Source: Parachlorella kessleri
Taxonomy: Eukaryota; Chlorophyta; Trebouxiophyceae; Chlorellales; Chlorellaceae
DNA length: 64,000 nt
Direction of reading: 5' to 3'
NCBI GenBank assembly: GCA_001598975.1
Contig: BBXU01001992.1
Coordinates: 62,001 to 126,000, forward strand
Positions 1 through 12,880 of this stretch are shown piece after piece (the first letter of the stretch is position 1; each line of letters begins with the position of its first letter). Made by a program: the position numbers and the translations under genes. A model generated the notes under the pieces. It made no database searches. It was not told where the DNA came from and saw only the letters and a program-made list of their open reading frames with translations.

Positions 1-3000
1 CAGCGCAGCAGAGCAGCTATCCAGGCTGCGAAGCTTGCCAGCTGGGATGTACTGGTCGCCGCCGCCGTGGCCTAAATATACAAATAGCTGGTGCGACTGC
101 AGTCCTTTGGCCAACTCGGTGGCGGTTGGCGGCTCGCCTGCCTTCCCCTGCACAAGCAAGCTGTCAACACATGGTGAACATAGAATGGACGGCAAGGCGG
201 GTGACAGTTCACCCCCTGGCTGGCATTGGGTTGTCCTGGCTATGCCCAGTTGAGTGTACTGGAGCGGATATGTGGGGAGGGCTGCACCTGACATCGCAAG
301 CCCTGCAGCAGGCAATACTGCCACCGGAAGTGGCGGTCGATAGTTCGTGGCTAACATACCACCCATGTTTCGGCAGACAAATGCTCTCACCTCCCAGCGC
401 AAGGTCGCGAACCAGTCCTGGAAAGTGCTTTGCGTGCTGCTGAGGTCGCCAGAGGGGTTCAGGGAGTAGAAGGTGGAGCCGAGGTTCACACTGCGCTGTG
501 AGCGCTTCGTGGAAGCAGCGGCGCAGGGAAGGGAAGGGATGCGGTAAATCCTGCAAGCAAAGTTGCATGAATGACATCATCGGCCAAGCATACTACAACC
601 ATGCCACGTCTATACTTCCAAAGAGCTGCGCAGTGCAGTAGTGCTCAAATTGGAAACATGGAGCACTTGTAGTGTGCGTTTGCCAGAATCAGCTAGCAGA
701 GAGTCGAAACCCATGTAATAATGCAGCGTAGTCCATCATCCATTACTAATATACGCGCTGGTCGCCCTTGGGCAGCAACCATCCTGCAAGCCTCGCACCT
801 CTGTTGCTGCAGTCCTGGCACGCTCTCCCATGGCAGTGCTTGCAGCTCCCCGTCCAGCACCAACAGCACTGGCCCAGGGCTGCTCTCGAGCACGGTGCTG
901 CTGGCCCTGCCATTCTCTGCTGAAGCAAGAGGCTGTGCGCCAGCTGACAGATCTGACTCAGGATCTGCAAGGCTGCTGGAACGCAATCTTGGCGCCGTAG
1001 CTGCCCCCTTACGGCTGCTGACCCCTGCTTTGACAGCTGTTCGAGTTCTGCTAGGGCCCGGACCAGGCGTGCTAGCTTGCATCATTCTCAGCCTGCATGT
1101 CACATTGCACGCATGACACAATATGGAGACAACACAGACCATACCATATCCTTAGGCCATTCTGGTAGTCATACAGCAAGTTCAGATAGTTTGCATCTGG
1201 CATACAACCCCTGCCCAAGCAGTCTTCGTCACGCCCGCCTTACCTGGAACGGGTCTTGCTGGCTCGGGCAGTAGTAGCTGCTGCAGGTTCATCTGCTGGC
1301 CGCTGTGGCTGCAAGGACATAGCGTCAAAGACCTCGCAAAGGCCTCCTGGCTCCTCCCTCGGGGGGCTGCCCTGCCATGCTGGGCTGCAGGCTGAGCCTG
1401 ACACAGCTAACAAGGACACCGCCGCTTTGCCAGCTCTGGAGCTTACAGCTATTTGACTGTGGGCATGCGGCTCCTCACTCGTGCGCGCCTCGTCAACAGG
1501 ACTTTCCCCCAGCTGGAAGCTGACTGCTTTACCCCCACGGGTCCTTCGGCCCTTGGCAGGCTCCTCTGTTGGTTCCCTGCTGCTGCTGGTGCTGCCGTAC
1601 ATGTCCTTCCTGTGCGTCCGCCCTACCGGCGCCAGGGAGGGCTTTGGGGCTACGGACCTGCTGGTATTGGTGGCTCGGCTCCCGTGCTTCTGAGGTGAGG
1701 CTGCCTCAGGGGGCTGCTCTCCCATGAAGCCCGCAGCGCTCGTGCCGCTTGACGGTACGTCTTCAGCTGCAGCTATCTGCTCCGCTGTCAAGCTCAGCCC
1801 CAGACAACTGCAGATCTGCGCTATAGCTTCCTGGGGGCCCTTCTGGCCCATACTGCTACCGCTGCTTTGAAGCACGCTACCTATGGCTGCCAGAGCAACG
1901 GAGCACTGCTGCTCCGACAGTGGAGGAAGTCCAGCCTGCTCCAGGTAGTGTTGCACCCGGTGCAACCAGCTTTCAGAAGCCTGCAAGTGCTGCTCACCAT
2001 CTGCTGCCGCTCCGAACATGAGGCCCCTGTACCATACAAACATGCTAAGAGCCATTCATATACCATATAATTAGACAGCATGGGATGTGTCTGCACAGTA
2101 CTGCTCTCTTCTGCAGGCTTGGGACCCTGATGCACGCAGCCATGGCACATACCAATGCCAGGAGTTCTTTCACATGTAATACATTGCAGTGCCACCCTAT
2201 GATACGTAGAAACCTGAAACATAAAGGCAAATCTGCAGCCCGGCCACCTTACCTCCAACAGCCAAGCCAGTCTTCACCCAGCGTTCGCAGCAGCGCCGCC
2301 AACTGGCTATCCAATGCCAGCCGCGTGCGCCACCATTCACGCTGCTGCTCCCGTGTGTCTGTGGCCAGCTCTCGCATGCTTTGTCCACTTTCCTCAAGCA
2401 GGCGCAGCAGGATATCTACCAGCCGGTGCAGCCCGCCGCCACTCCCAATCTGTTGGCTGCAGCAGGCAATGATGTTGGCAAAGCAAAGATCATGAGCCAA
2501 GGACGTCACCGCTGCCGAAGTGTTACGTTTCAGGTAGGTGAGCACGCTTACTATTTCCATGCCCATGTGCGTTTTATAGGCGTCCCATGTCATACCAATG
2601 CTTGCCTCCCTCGAGCCAACAAGACTCACCCCTGAGAACATGGCTGGCCGTCTTCAGGGTCCATGGTAAGGGCCTTGATGGGGTGCTGACTGGGTGATGC
2701 TAGGGCAGCTGGGGGTGCCTCTAGTTCTATGATTAGTGGCAGAGATCCTGCTGCTAGCCTAGAAACCAGAAGCACTGAATTGTCTGCTTTTGTGCACCAG
2801 CCAGCTGCGTGCGCGCTGGCACTACACACGACCGTGCCCTCCGGTAAGGCCATGAGCCACTGCTGTAGGCCCACAGCTGCCTGCTGCTCGAGCTGCAACA
2901 AGAGTGCCGCTTGCGATAGCTCCTGCCCTGCTGCATCTAGCTGCTCCTGCCGCTCTGCCTGTGGCCGCCTACGGGCCCTGGCGGGCTGCTGCTGCTGCTG

Positions 3001-6000
3001 CTCTGCTGGCAATGCGGCCGGGAGGCCAGCCAGCTGGCCCACTTGACGATGATCTAGAGGATCAACCAGTTGCTCCAGCGCCACTTGCAGTGTCTGTTGA
3101 GTGCTGCAGTCGTCCGTGCTACGGGCTTGGCTGCTGCCAATGCCAAGGCTCGCACCACTGCATGCTATGTCAGGCTCACCATTTGTGCCAGCCTTGTGTT
3201 GCTGGTGCTGCTGCTGCTGGAGCTTGGTATGAAGAACCAGACGGTATTGCTGCCGCAGGGTAGCACCCAGTGAGAGGTGCAGCAGCAATGCAGCAAGGTG
3301 CAGGTAGCCAGCCTGAGCGCACTCCTTGGCCAGATGCGGTCCGACCACCCTGTACACAACAGCCCTCAGAAGACGTCAGGAGGCATCGAAGTGGAATGCC
3401 AGCACCAGGGGGTGTGAAATTACCCAGGTAACGCACAAGCTGGGGGACCCCATGGGGATGCAAAGGGACGTATGACATGCAAGGGATCGTAACAAGGCAA
3501 GGTAACATGTGACCATCTGAAGAAAAATTAATTCAATATCTAGCACGTCACGCAGTCTCACCTATGCAGGTGAGGTATCTCCTTGGTGAGCCAGTACGCC
3601 TGCCAAAGCTGCTGCATCCTGCTGCCCCTGCTGCCTAGGTTGCTGTCGGCTGCTGGCTCCATAGCTAGAGGTTTGACCCTCCCCGCCCTTCCTGCAACTT
3701 TCTTGGCTGCTGCGGCTTTTGCCCTGCTGGGTCGGGCACTGTCTTGGCTAGCGTCTGAAATTGGGGCTGGTTGCAGACCCCAAACCAGGATTGGCCCTTG
3801 CTGTTTCGGAGCAGCAAGCGCTGGCTGCAGCGCTAGGGCAAGAAGCGCCATGGCTCGCTGCTGCTGCTGGGTGCCGTTGCTGCGGCTGGGAGCATGTGGC
3901 CCCAGTACCTCGCATGCTTGCTGAGCTAGCTGGGCAACTGCTTGGCTGTCACCCAGCCGGGCACGACACTCTGCCCCCACTAGAAGACTAGCAGCATGTG
4001 TGGATGCAAGGTAGCAAGCAAGCTCTTCACAAGCCTCCAAGTCCGCCTGCCCATCAGTCCCGGCTCGTAGGCACAGATCAACAGCAGCCTGGCAGTGCTC
4101 CCAGGCTGCTGGGCTGTCTAAGGAAGATAGGCTCATGCGAGCCTCGGCTACCTCAGCCTCAGCTCCCAGCAGACAACACAGGGCTGTTGGTGAAGGCTTG
4201 CTGCCTGCAGTCTCTATAAGGGAGCCAACTGGCCGCAGTGCTTGCCGGGCCAACTCAACATTACCCTGCTTGCTGTAGATGTCTGCTAAGTGCACTCTGA
4301 AAGCGGCGGCAAGGAGCGCAGCGCCGATGCTAACAGCCTGCAAGGCATAATGGCACCCTTACTTGCGCATTGCACTGCGGCAACAGCCTCATCGGTCGGT
4401 GCATGTTGCCTCATACACGAGCGGCATCATTTGTCGGTGCATGCCTGAGGAATCGCATGGCTACCACATCGTCGGTGTCATTGCACTTTCCATGTAACAG
4501 TTTCTGAGCTGAGCCTCCATTTCAAAGTTCTCAATGGCCTACTCACCAGGCGCAAGCCCTCCTTGAAAGCATGCAGCGCCTCCTCAGGCATGCCCGACAG
4601 CTCGAGAAGCCGCCCCAGCTGCATCAGACTGGTCAGCTGCTCTGCTGTCAGCTGCCACCAACCAATGGGGCCGGGCGCACCAGGGCCCTGGCCAAGAGGA
4701 GCTGAAACCTGACCAACAAGTGAGGAGGCGCTGAGGACAAGGCGGTGAGCCTCAGAGGCATGATAAACCGCAGGAACCACGCTTCCAGCTCCGGCTTCGA
4801 GCTCAGCTGCTAGGCGGTGGAGGCAGGCCCGCTGCAACACGTTTCCAATATCTCTGGGGCTAGTGGACAGCTGGCTAAGGCAGGCTGCGAGCGTGGCCAG
4901 TTGCAATGGCCCCTTCCTGCAATGAGGACCTTTAAATGTTGGGTCTGCGTGGGGCCACATGAGGAAGTGAGTCTCGGCACCGCAATGCACAGCGCAGGCA
5001 TCGTGTTGTAGGTATAGCTATCTGTGTGTTTACCATACCCAGCCGAACAAGGGGTAAGGCACGCCTGCAGCTTTTGCATCAGCCACACGCAGACTGAGCT
5101 ACCACATTGCATAAACAAGACGTGACATAACTGAACTCACCCGACATTGCTGTGGAGCGCTGCAAGTGTTTCTGGCCAGGCCGGCAAGGCAGGTCCCAGG
5201 CTGGGGAGCAATTCAGCTACTGCTGGCCGGAGGCCTGGGAACATACATGCAATCTGCCTGCCACTTGCAGGGGTGATGCATGCCCAGCGAGCGAGCCAGC
5301 TGCCTGGAGCACAGTTTGCATTAGACAGCAGCACTAGGCACTGCTGCTGGCAGCATCCCTCTAGCTTGGTGTCGCCTACAGACAGAATGTGCAATAAGAG
5401 TGGGTCGCAGGTCTGCATGGTAACTGAGACCCACATCGCATGCAGGGTTGACCTAGGCAGGTATGAACCTTGCTGACTAAAAACGCTGCGAGACATGCTG
5501 CAGTCCTCAGGATGTGCTTCATCATAGCCAACTCAGCAGCGCTTCGTCCAAGCAGGTAGAGCCAGTGCTGCAAAGATGTGATCATTTCTATTTCTACTCA
5601 ACCTTACCACATGCCAGTCGTTAACGTACCGTGCAATGCTGCCATAATCGCAAGCTCAGTTGTAAGACTGCACAAGGCTGCTGCTTCATCCTGCGTCAGC
5701 TGCGGATTGTCGCCAGCTATTAAGTCCAATGCTGCTTGCAGATGCTGCATGGCTTCATAAGCATGCGTGGTCACCGCAGCCCAAGCAGCCCAGTCAGTGA
5801 TATGAGGGAAGCTATCCCTGTCCACACTACTGTCCGCGGCTGCAGCTGCTGACATAGCTGCCATGGCATGCTGTTGCTGCTTCTGGACGTTCTGCTCAGC
5901 TAGCTGTTGAGCTGTGCCCAAGGCCAGTAGGCTGTGAGCCCTGGCGCCAACAATGCTTGCCTCCAGACCCCCCTGTGAAGGATCAGATAATTAGTAAATA

Positions 6001-9000
6001 GTAGACAAGGGTTCAGAAGGGGACTACATTGCAGGTTTGGGATGTCAGCTGCCACGATGCGGAGTCTTGCTTGCAAAAACCAGCCCAGTAAGGTATGCAA
6101 CATACATCGTGGCCATTCCATGACAACAGTATGAGCTGACGCCTACCTGACCGGGATGTCCAAGCAGAGAAACCGCCCTCTCAAGCAGCTCCATGCCCGA
6201 AAGCTCATCCAAGGGAATGCAAGCCTGATAGGCTGCTAACATGATGCGTGCATGCTCGACTGGGCAGTCGTGAACTGGGAAGGCCGTGTTGAGCAGGAAG
6301 CTGCCTAGATGGGCGCACTCAGCTGTCGCTGCTGGGGTGCTGGTGGCAAGGGTTGCCCAGGCAGACAGCTCTAGCTCGGCCACTGCTGCCCTGGTTGTGT
6401 CCGGCACCTCCTCCCTAAAGCTGCAAAGGATGCCTGAGCACCTTAGTGGAGCTGCTACCTCACTCATCCCCGCCTCTGCCCTGCCGTTGCTGCTCTGGCT
6501 TCTGCTGCTGGCGGCAGTGCTCGCTTTGGCCTTATTGGTGCCGCCCTTGCCAACACGGGCGCCTTTGCTCTTGGGGGCAGGGGCTGGAGGAGCTTCTGCC
6601 ACTGCCTCCTTTGCAGCCAGCTGGGCATCCAGGACTTGCTTGGCAAGACAGCGCAGCAGCTCTTCCCAGGCAGCTGGATCCAAGCCTAGGCGCACCATTG
6701 CCACCACAGCATGAGCTAGGGAGCTGGCTGCTGCTGCAGGGTCCCCTGACCGCGCTTGTGCATCAGACAAAGCAATGCACCGCTTCACCACATCTTGTGC
6801 ATGCTGGCTGACGGCCTGCATGCAGCAAAATAGAGGTGACTCGCCAGCAATCTTGGCTTAGCAGGCATTGAATAGCGTTGCAGAGTGCTGCATTAACACA
6901 GCCACTTGGGCGTTATTCTCGCGTTCTTCAGTAAGGCAAGAACTTGGTAGTCTCAGATGAATTTTACAGCCAAGCATGTAAGTGGCACTGATACGAAGGC
7001 AACTGTGGGCCAGTATGTCAAGTCGGCCCACCTCAGGAGGCAAGCACTGCTGTAAGGAACCCGCCAAGGAGCACATGCTTGCTGAAACGGTGGCCAGGAG
7101 GGGTGGCACTGCCGCACGAAAGTTGCCACTGCCATGCAAGTCGACCCCTAAGTTGTACAAGGCCGATATGAGCCAGGAAAGCTCCTGTTTGGACAGCACG
7201 CCGGAGCTGGGAAGATGACCCCTGCAGGGTGCCATTGGAAGGTGTCTCTCCAAGCCACCAGTGGGTACCTAACTTTTATACACATGTGGCTGCATTACTT
7301 TCATTTGCAATGAGCAAGACATTACCATATGCATGGCTTGACTACCAGATGCATGAGGAATTTATAGCTCTCAACCATGCGAAGCCAGGAGGATATGCCG
7401 CTTAAGACTGCAATTTCTAACGGTAGCATAGTTGGCTTACTCACCCAGAAGCACAGAAGATGCCAAAGTCCCATCCCAGCACGACCTTAACCGCCCCCGC
7501 GCTCAGAATTGGCCCATCCAGGCTGCCAATACATGCTGCCCTGAGCTTGGCTGCCAGGCCCAGCCCAACAACTGCAGAATGCCCCTGCTTGGCCATGGTA
7601 GCCAGCTGGGCAGTGAGCAGTGTGCCTTTCAGGGCACCTGCAACTGTCACGGCGTGTGCTGCAGCTACAAGCTGCCCCAGCGCTTGAAACTGGTCTGCCA
7701 CAGCCGCCACAGCCGCTTCACTGTTTAACTGCTGAACCAGAGCCACAGGCTCCCGCCCTGCAACTGACTTGCGCAGCAGGTTGCTTGCCTGGTAAGCAGC
7801 TGCAACCACACTGGCATGCCCTTGTAGCTCCCATGGGTCCAACTGTGCTTTTGTGCGGCAGGCATGTTGCAAGACCGCTGCGCTGGCCATAGCTACAGTG
7901 AGGGCGCTTGTTGTGGAGTCAACCCAACCGCGGGCATCCCTGCTGGAGCTGCTGCTGCCGCTGGGCGAGACCTGCAAGGCCAGGCAGGGGAGCAGCAGAG
8001 CTGCCTGCTGCACCACTGCTTGCGGCGACGTGGTGCACAGGGAAAGCAGCTCACTAAGGGCGCTGGCTTGGTGGGATGCTGTGCTTCGCTGGCATGCTGT
8101 GCACAGGAGGCTGATGGCGTCAAGGGCCAGCATGTCCGGCACACCCGGCCCTCCGCAGTCCAGGAGGGCCCTGACCGCTGCAGTGGAGATTGCAACTGCT
8201 GTGCTGTCTGATGCGTGTCCTGCAAACTTCGCCGCCGCCTGCAAGCCGTCGCTCTCATCCTTGTCAGACCAGACCAAGCATCAGTACCAACAGGACCAGT
8301 ATATGATAAGACAGAGACGTGGGCAGCACAACCGAGACCAGGACCAGTGTGAGGACAGGAGTAGACAGAATAAAGCCTAATCAAATACACACCTGCAGGG
8401 CTCGGTGTAAGTGTGTTTCACTAGATGCAATCGTGACCATTGCTGCCACTACTTCAGCCAGTAGGCCAGAGCTGTCCGCCTCCAGCAGGCACGCTGCCGC
8501 CTGCACGCAGGCACCACATAGGTGATCCAGCATTGTTCCTGACATTTGCATTGCACTCTGTGCAACCTTAACGAGTATCCTTTCCTGAGCTCACGGCCGG
8601 CCTGGCAAGACGGCAGTGGAGCGATGTAATGTGGACACAATTAGCTTACCCTGTATAGGTACTTGAAAACAGCATCCCGGTGTTTCTCAGCATCACTTGC
8701 AGCACCAGCCCTGCACAAAGAAAGCAGGTGCCTGACCTCACTTTACACACCAGCGGACTGGTGCGACACTTTTGCTAGACGTTTCAACTCACCTCAACCA
8801 TTGGTTGAGACCCAGTACTGCCCGCAGGGATGCCGTCAGCTTGGTGCTTGCCAGCCCTGGGGCTTCAACACAGCACAGCAGCAGCATTAGAACCGCCCCC
8901 ACAGCAATGTTGGCTGCCTCTGCAGTCTGGGGTGGGTCACAGCTGTCCAGCTGAACGTGCAACACATGAGCTTCTTGCCAGGCTGCTTCATGGCCGCCAG

Positions 9001-9313
9001 CCGCTACTAGGCGCTTGACAAAGTTGTAGCGCAGTGGCAGCAACTGCCAGCGGGCTGCTCCAACTGCCTGTGCTTCCAGCGCCGCAAGGCTAGCCTGGCC
9101 CAGGCTGGCATTCTGCATCACCCAGTCTGGGGCACTGTTACGGGACGCCAAGTGGCTTTGGGCAGCCTTGAGGCACTGCAGCGCTGCTGCCTTGATCTCT
9201 TTTGGGTTTCCATTCTCCTTTCCAGCCGCTGCACTGCCGAATAGCGATAGCAGCTTCTTGTGCGCGGTTTGATCCAACTTGCACGCGGCAGCAACCAACT
9301 CATCCAAGGCCAT
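1..9313 (-). CDS. ESP1: Separase (peptidase C50), 3' end beyond the left edge
   Basis: Separase is the cysteine protease that cleaves the cohesin kleisin at anaphase. The gene is read right to left from ATG 9311-9313 (MALDELVAAACKL); an in-frame GTG further upstream is not needed. Exons include 8793-9313, 8650-8710, 8393-8557, 7445-8238, about 6906-7221, 6147-6815, 5630-5972, two or more between 5.1 and 5.6 kb, about 4547-4920, 3562-4337, about 2640-3349, about 2250-2550, about 1250-2000, 799-1085, 391-490 and 1-147. The N-terminal two-thirds is an Ala/Leu-rich helical repeat array. The C-terminal protease is clear: LPEGTVVCS and LLVSRLAAGSLPL (about 2.8 kb), WWRTR..EDWLGCW (about 2.3 kb), LLVLDGELQALPWESVPGL (about 0.82-0.87 kb), FYSLNPSGDLSSTQ (about 0.46 kb) and FVYLGHGGGDQYI (about 45-85) with the catalytic His. 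The catalytic Cys exon (usually MGCSS) lies outside the window. Some internal junctions (5.1-5.6 and 0.5-0.8 kb) are unresolved. Identification is firm. Confidence 0.93.
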
Positions 9314-9917
9314 GCGAGCAGCTGTGGTTCTCACGACCCCCTTCCCCCTTCTCCCTTACACAGGCAGCTGCGCGGATAAAGCAAATGCCATCAGCTTACA
9401 TAGCCAACCACTGTGATTGCTGAGGAATGTAGGCTCTATCAGGTGACCTCCCCTTGAAAACGGATCCCGGGACGTAATCTGTTAGTCATTCAAATGTCTG
9501 GCACTCCCTTTGGGGAATCTCTCCTGTGCGGCCTTTGCATGGGCCTTTGGCTACATTGTGCACACTACTATACAAACCGCCCACAGCTTTCGCGTAAGAC
9601 CTTGAGGATCTCATGATGGCTATCTTTGTGTATTTTACAGGCAAATGCAGTGGGAGAGCTAGAGGCCGGCCTGGGAGGCAGAGGCAGCGGAAAGTTGCCT
9701 GCCTACTAGACTTGTGCAATCCCCAAGCCAGTTGAAAGAAGTGATGTGTCAATTTTAGAATCATGGTGAGCTAGGTATTAGTCCAGGTGCTCAAGAGCGC
9801 ATACGTAACAGTGATAACGTCATTTGCAGCATACACACCTCACACCAATCTTGTCAGACAGGCAGTTCATGTAGCACAGGGGCCAGTCCTGCAAGGATGC
9901 ACCGTGTCGCTTACGTC
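9314..9917. other. Intergenic: separase 5' flank and WD40 gene 3' flank
   Basis: About 600 bases between the separase start codon and the WD40 stop codon, both genes on the minus strand. It must hold the separase promoter and the 3' UTR of the WD40 gene. A minus-strand TGTAA (TTACA near 9634) is a possible poly(A) signal for the WD40 gene. Open frames here lack codon bias or recognisable motifs. Confidence 0.5.
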
Positions 9918-12686
9918 TTAGCCAAGCTCGGTTATATAGAGGTGAGACGTGGCTGTGATGCCAGCAAGCAAGTCCTGGCGGGCTGCCTTGGCAAGACCCA
10001 TCCACTTGGAGTCGCCACGGAAAGATAGCCCTCGCGCACTCGGGCCTTGCACAGCACTATTCTCGCCCCTGCAGAGGAACAAAAGGAACGATGTAGGAGT
10101 CCTCCTGGCAGTCAAGCTAATACAGCATACCCTGCATCTGTCCCTGACACGTTGCATCCGCCCATGGTGAGACTACTATCCCGCCAGAAACAACGTAGAT
10201 GTTACCTAGCTGCCATCTGACCTCATATTCCCCTCCCCAGCAGGAGGATAAAGTTTGTGAGCCTCCCTACCTGATGCTAATTGCAGCTGCCGAGGCTACG
10301 GGGCAAGCTCAGAGTATAATGAGCCGGACGGGCCAGCTGGCACGCTCAGTGTACAAAGACTCACATGTCCACGCCTGTTCGATTGCCCCCACCCAGGCGG
10401 CTGGCCTTGTTGCCGCCCCACTCGCCACACAAGACCTCATAGTCCATGCCACCCACGATAGCGTGGTTGGGGTTTGTTGAACTGAAGTGTAGCCCTGCGA
10501 ATGACCATCAATACAAAGCTGTCACACCAGGAGCCTCCACACCAGGAGCTGAGCTGTGCTGGGAGAAATCCGCTGGGCCATCAGGCACTGGGGTCCTGCC
10601 AAACCATCGCCCGCCTAGGTGTCAACCCTAGATGCTTGTTGAGCAGGTATTTAATGCCCAGTTGAGCAGTCAGTGGGATACTCCTGTGAAGGAGTGTCTG
10701 TGTTGCACAACTCGCCTGTGACTTCATACTTGGAGCAGTTGTTCCAGCGGTCAAGGAGCTTCCATGTGCGAGGGTCCCACACTAGCACGCTGCGGTCCAC
10801 CCCCGCGGCCCCTGCGCTTCTGTGCAAAGACTGTAGGGTCGCACAGGGATGCAGGGTCTGGAGCTATGCCGGCAGCATGCAGAGCTGCAGTACCACCTCA
10901 GAACTGACACAGCGCATGCACGTGCACGATGGCCCTCCAACGCAAGTATCTACAGCACCCTTCGGGGCACCAACCAAGGCTTTACATGCAGGAGGTAAGC
11001 TGCAGCCAAACAGGGCTCGCCCACCTATAAGGGGCTGGCTACCGTCATCTGAGGCGGCCAGGCAATAGAAGTGACCGTGTTGCGGCCCAGGTGACAGCTT
11101 GGCCACCCTGGCCCCCCGCCCAGCCCCACGAACATCCCACAGCGACAGCTGCGCGCGGAAGCAAAGAAGCCCTGCTCTCTTCTGCCCCTGCTTCAGTTTC
11201 AGCTTTACCTGCTATTCCAGTGGCCTTAGCTTGTTCCGGGGAGAGACCTATTGGCTCAGAACTCAGCAAGACACAAAGCATAACTGCATACACCCCTGTC
11301 AGCCCAGTATACCCGTACCTCCTCTCTGATCGCATTACCTGCCACCCTCAATAAAGAAGCATGTCATCCCGACAATACAGGCCAGGCAGGAAGGCAGCCA
11401 CACGGTCTCTGACGGCCACTGAGGGAGCAAACAAGTTGGAGAGAACAGCATGTGTCCCCAGGACCGCATCAGTGACGATGGCCCCAGCGGCAGGCCTGCC
11501 ACATGTTGACTGGCTTATTGAGGCCTCAACGGCACATACCCCACCTGCGGGCCCTCAGTGACTGCTATCAAGGGACCGCCAGCAGGATCTGCCGTCAGCT
11601 GCGTGGACAGCAACTGCACCGCCGTCGGGCAGTACACTGTGTGTATACTCCGTACTGCCACGGTCCCGTCAAAGAGCGTGATGTCCTTGGGGAAATGGCG
11701 AGCAAGCGCTGCCTGTGTGGGCTGCCCCGGTGCCACCGCTACCCCTGCCCAGCCTGCCTCCCTGCAGCACAACAACAACCCTGATGTTCTGCGTCCTCCT
11801 CTTCCCTTGCAGAGTTGGCATGCTGACCTCCCAAACCAGCATTTCTGGGACACACAGGTTGCTGCTGTACAGGCCCCGCTTGGTCATGATATGCACGCTT
11901 GCATGGTCTGCTTACACTTGGCTGTCGTGCCACAAGGCTACAATACCCAAGCTTTCTCCAAAACGCATATGTTCCCTAGCCCAGCCAGGGACTCTGTGTG
12001 CCTTGCCATCCTCGTCTCACCGCAGCAAGTCATGGGGTTGCAAAGTGCTGACCTCCATGACTTGGAAGGGCTCCCCAGCACCGTGCCGCTGGCAGTGTGC
12101 CAGCACCACCCGCCCGTAACAATCGCTGGACGCAAGCACCGCAACACCTCCGGCACCTTGGCTGCTGCCGCTCTGCTCGAAAAGCTGCAGGTCTTGGACC
12201 TCTGCCCGGTGGCCAAGCTCGGGGAGAGGTTCCATGGTAGGTGCCTGTTATCAAACAACTTCGCAGTCACAATAAAACACAGCAATTAAGGCTCACTGGA
12301 ACAAGCTGCCATATGCCTTGCCTGGGAAACAATCTCTGGGATGTAGACTCCCTCCTTTCCCCGCTCCCCCTGGAACCCGCCGGTGGACCGCTGGGCTTTT
12401 ATGTGGTATATCTGGTTCCCTGTCGCCAGAAAGGCCTCATAATGTGCAGCTTCCGCACTTGGCAGGGCCTGCAGAAGCAGCCGCTCTCCCATACTCAGAA
12501 GGCCATCTGTGAGCCTGTCCCTGTCCTAAGCAGTATTTTGGCCTAGCTTACCGCTATGGCCACCCTATTGCTGCAAGTTGCGCCAGGCGAGAGGGGGGTA
12601 TCAAGCCTCAACTCGTGCTTGGTCAGCTTTGAAATGCTGGGAGCAGGGCCAAGTTCCATCTTCTGCTTCTTTTTGGGGGGCGCCAT
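9918..12686 (-). CDS. WD40-repeat protein of unidentified family
   Basis: Minus-strand gene, ATG at 12686, TAA at 9918-9920. The N-terminus is basic (MAPPKKKQKMELG), a possible nuclear signal, and exon 1 is 12552-12686. Later exons: 12322-12525 (LLSMGERLLLQAL, LATGNQIYHIK), 12021-12244 (EVQDLQLFEQ, GVAVLASSDCYGRVVLAHC), about 11540-11900 in one or two exons (FPKDITLFDGTVAVRSIHTVY), about 11043-11148 (LSLWDVRGAG), about 10716-10820 (VDRSVLVWDPRTWKLLDRW), about 10390-10494 (HFSSTNPNHAIVGGMDYE) and 9918-about 10071 (LSFRGDSKWMGLAKAARQD, SHLYITELG). The WD dipeptides and GH/SD-type spacing indicate a beta-propeller. Two introns (donors at 12320-12321 and 10714-10715) use GC. I could not name the orthologue, and the joins near 11.0 and 11.8 kb are uncertain. 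It shares a short upstream region with the eL27 gene. Confidence 0.72.
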
Positions 12687-12880
12687 CACCTCCCAGTCAT
12701 GTGAGTGTACAAGCTCGCGAGGGACTTGATGAAGAGAATGGCCGTGAGGGACTGTGTTGTGAAGGCGATGATTCCTCTTTAGGTACCAAGGGATCCAGCC
12801 GGCTGCTTCCCGCCAAACGTCCCAGAAAAGGCTGCCGTGTGCTGTGCCCTCCCTTTTGGCTTGCTTGAGGCTCAGGCAAA
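12687..12880. promoter_or_regulatory. Bidirectional promoter between WD40 gene and RPL27
   Basis: Only 194 bases separate the two divergent start codons (12686 on minus, 12881 on plus), so both core promoters and 5' UTRs must lie here. No convincing TATA box was seen. Inference from gene layout alone. Confidence 0.55.

Noticed and set aside
9486..9764. Minus-strand open frame of 92 residues between separase and the WD40 gene
   Set aside because: The first codons show no recognised domain, no splice context fits a neighbour, and it lies in UTR/promoter space.
11350..11500. Possible minus-strand exon reading AAGAIVTDAVLGTH and ending in a stop
   Set aside because: Joining the flanking exons directly gives a continuous WD repeat (EGPQ to LSLWDVR), so this stretch is better read as intron.
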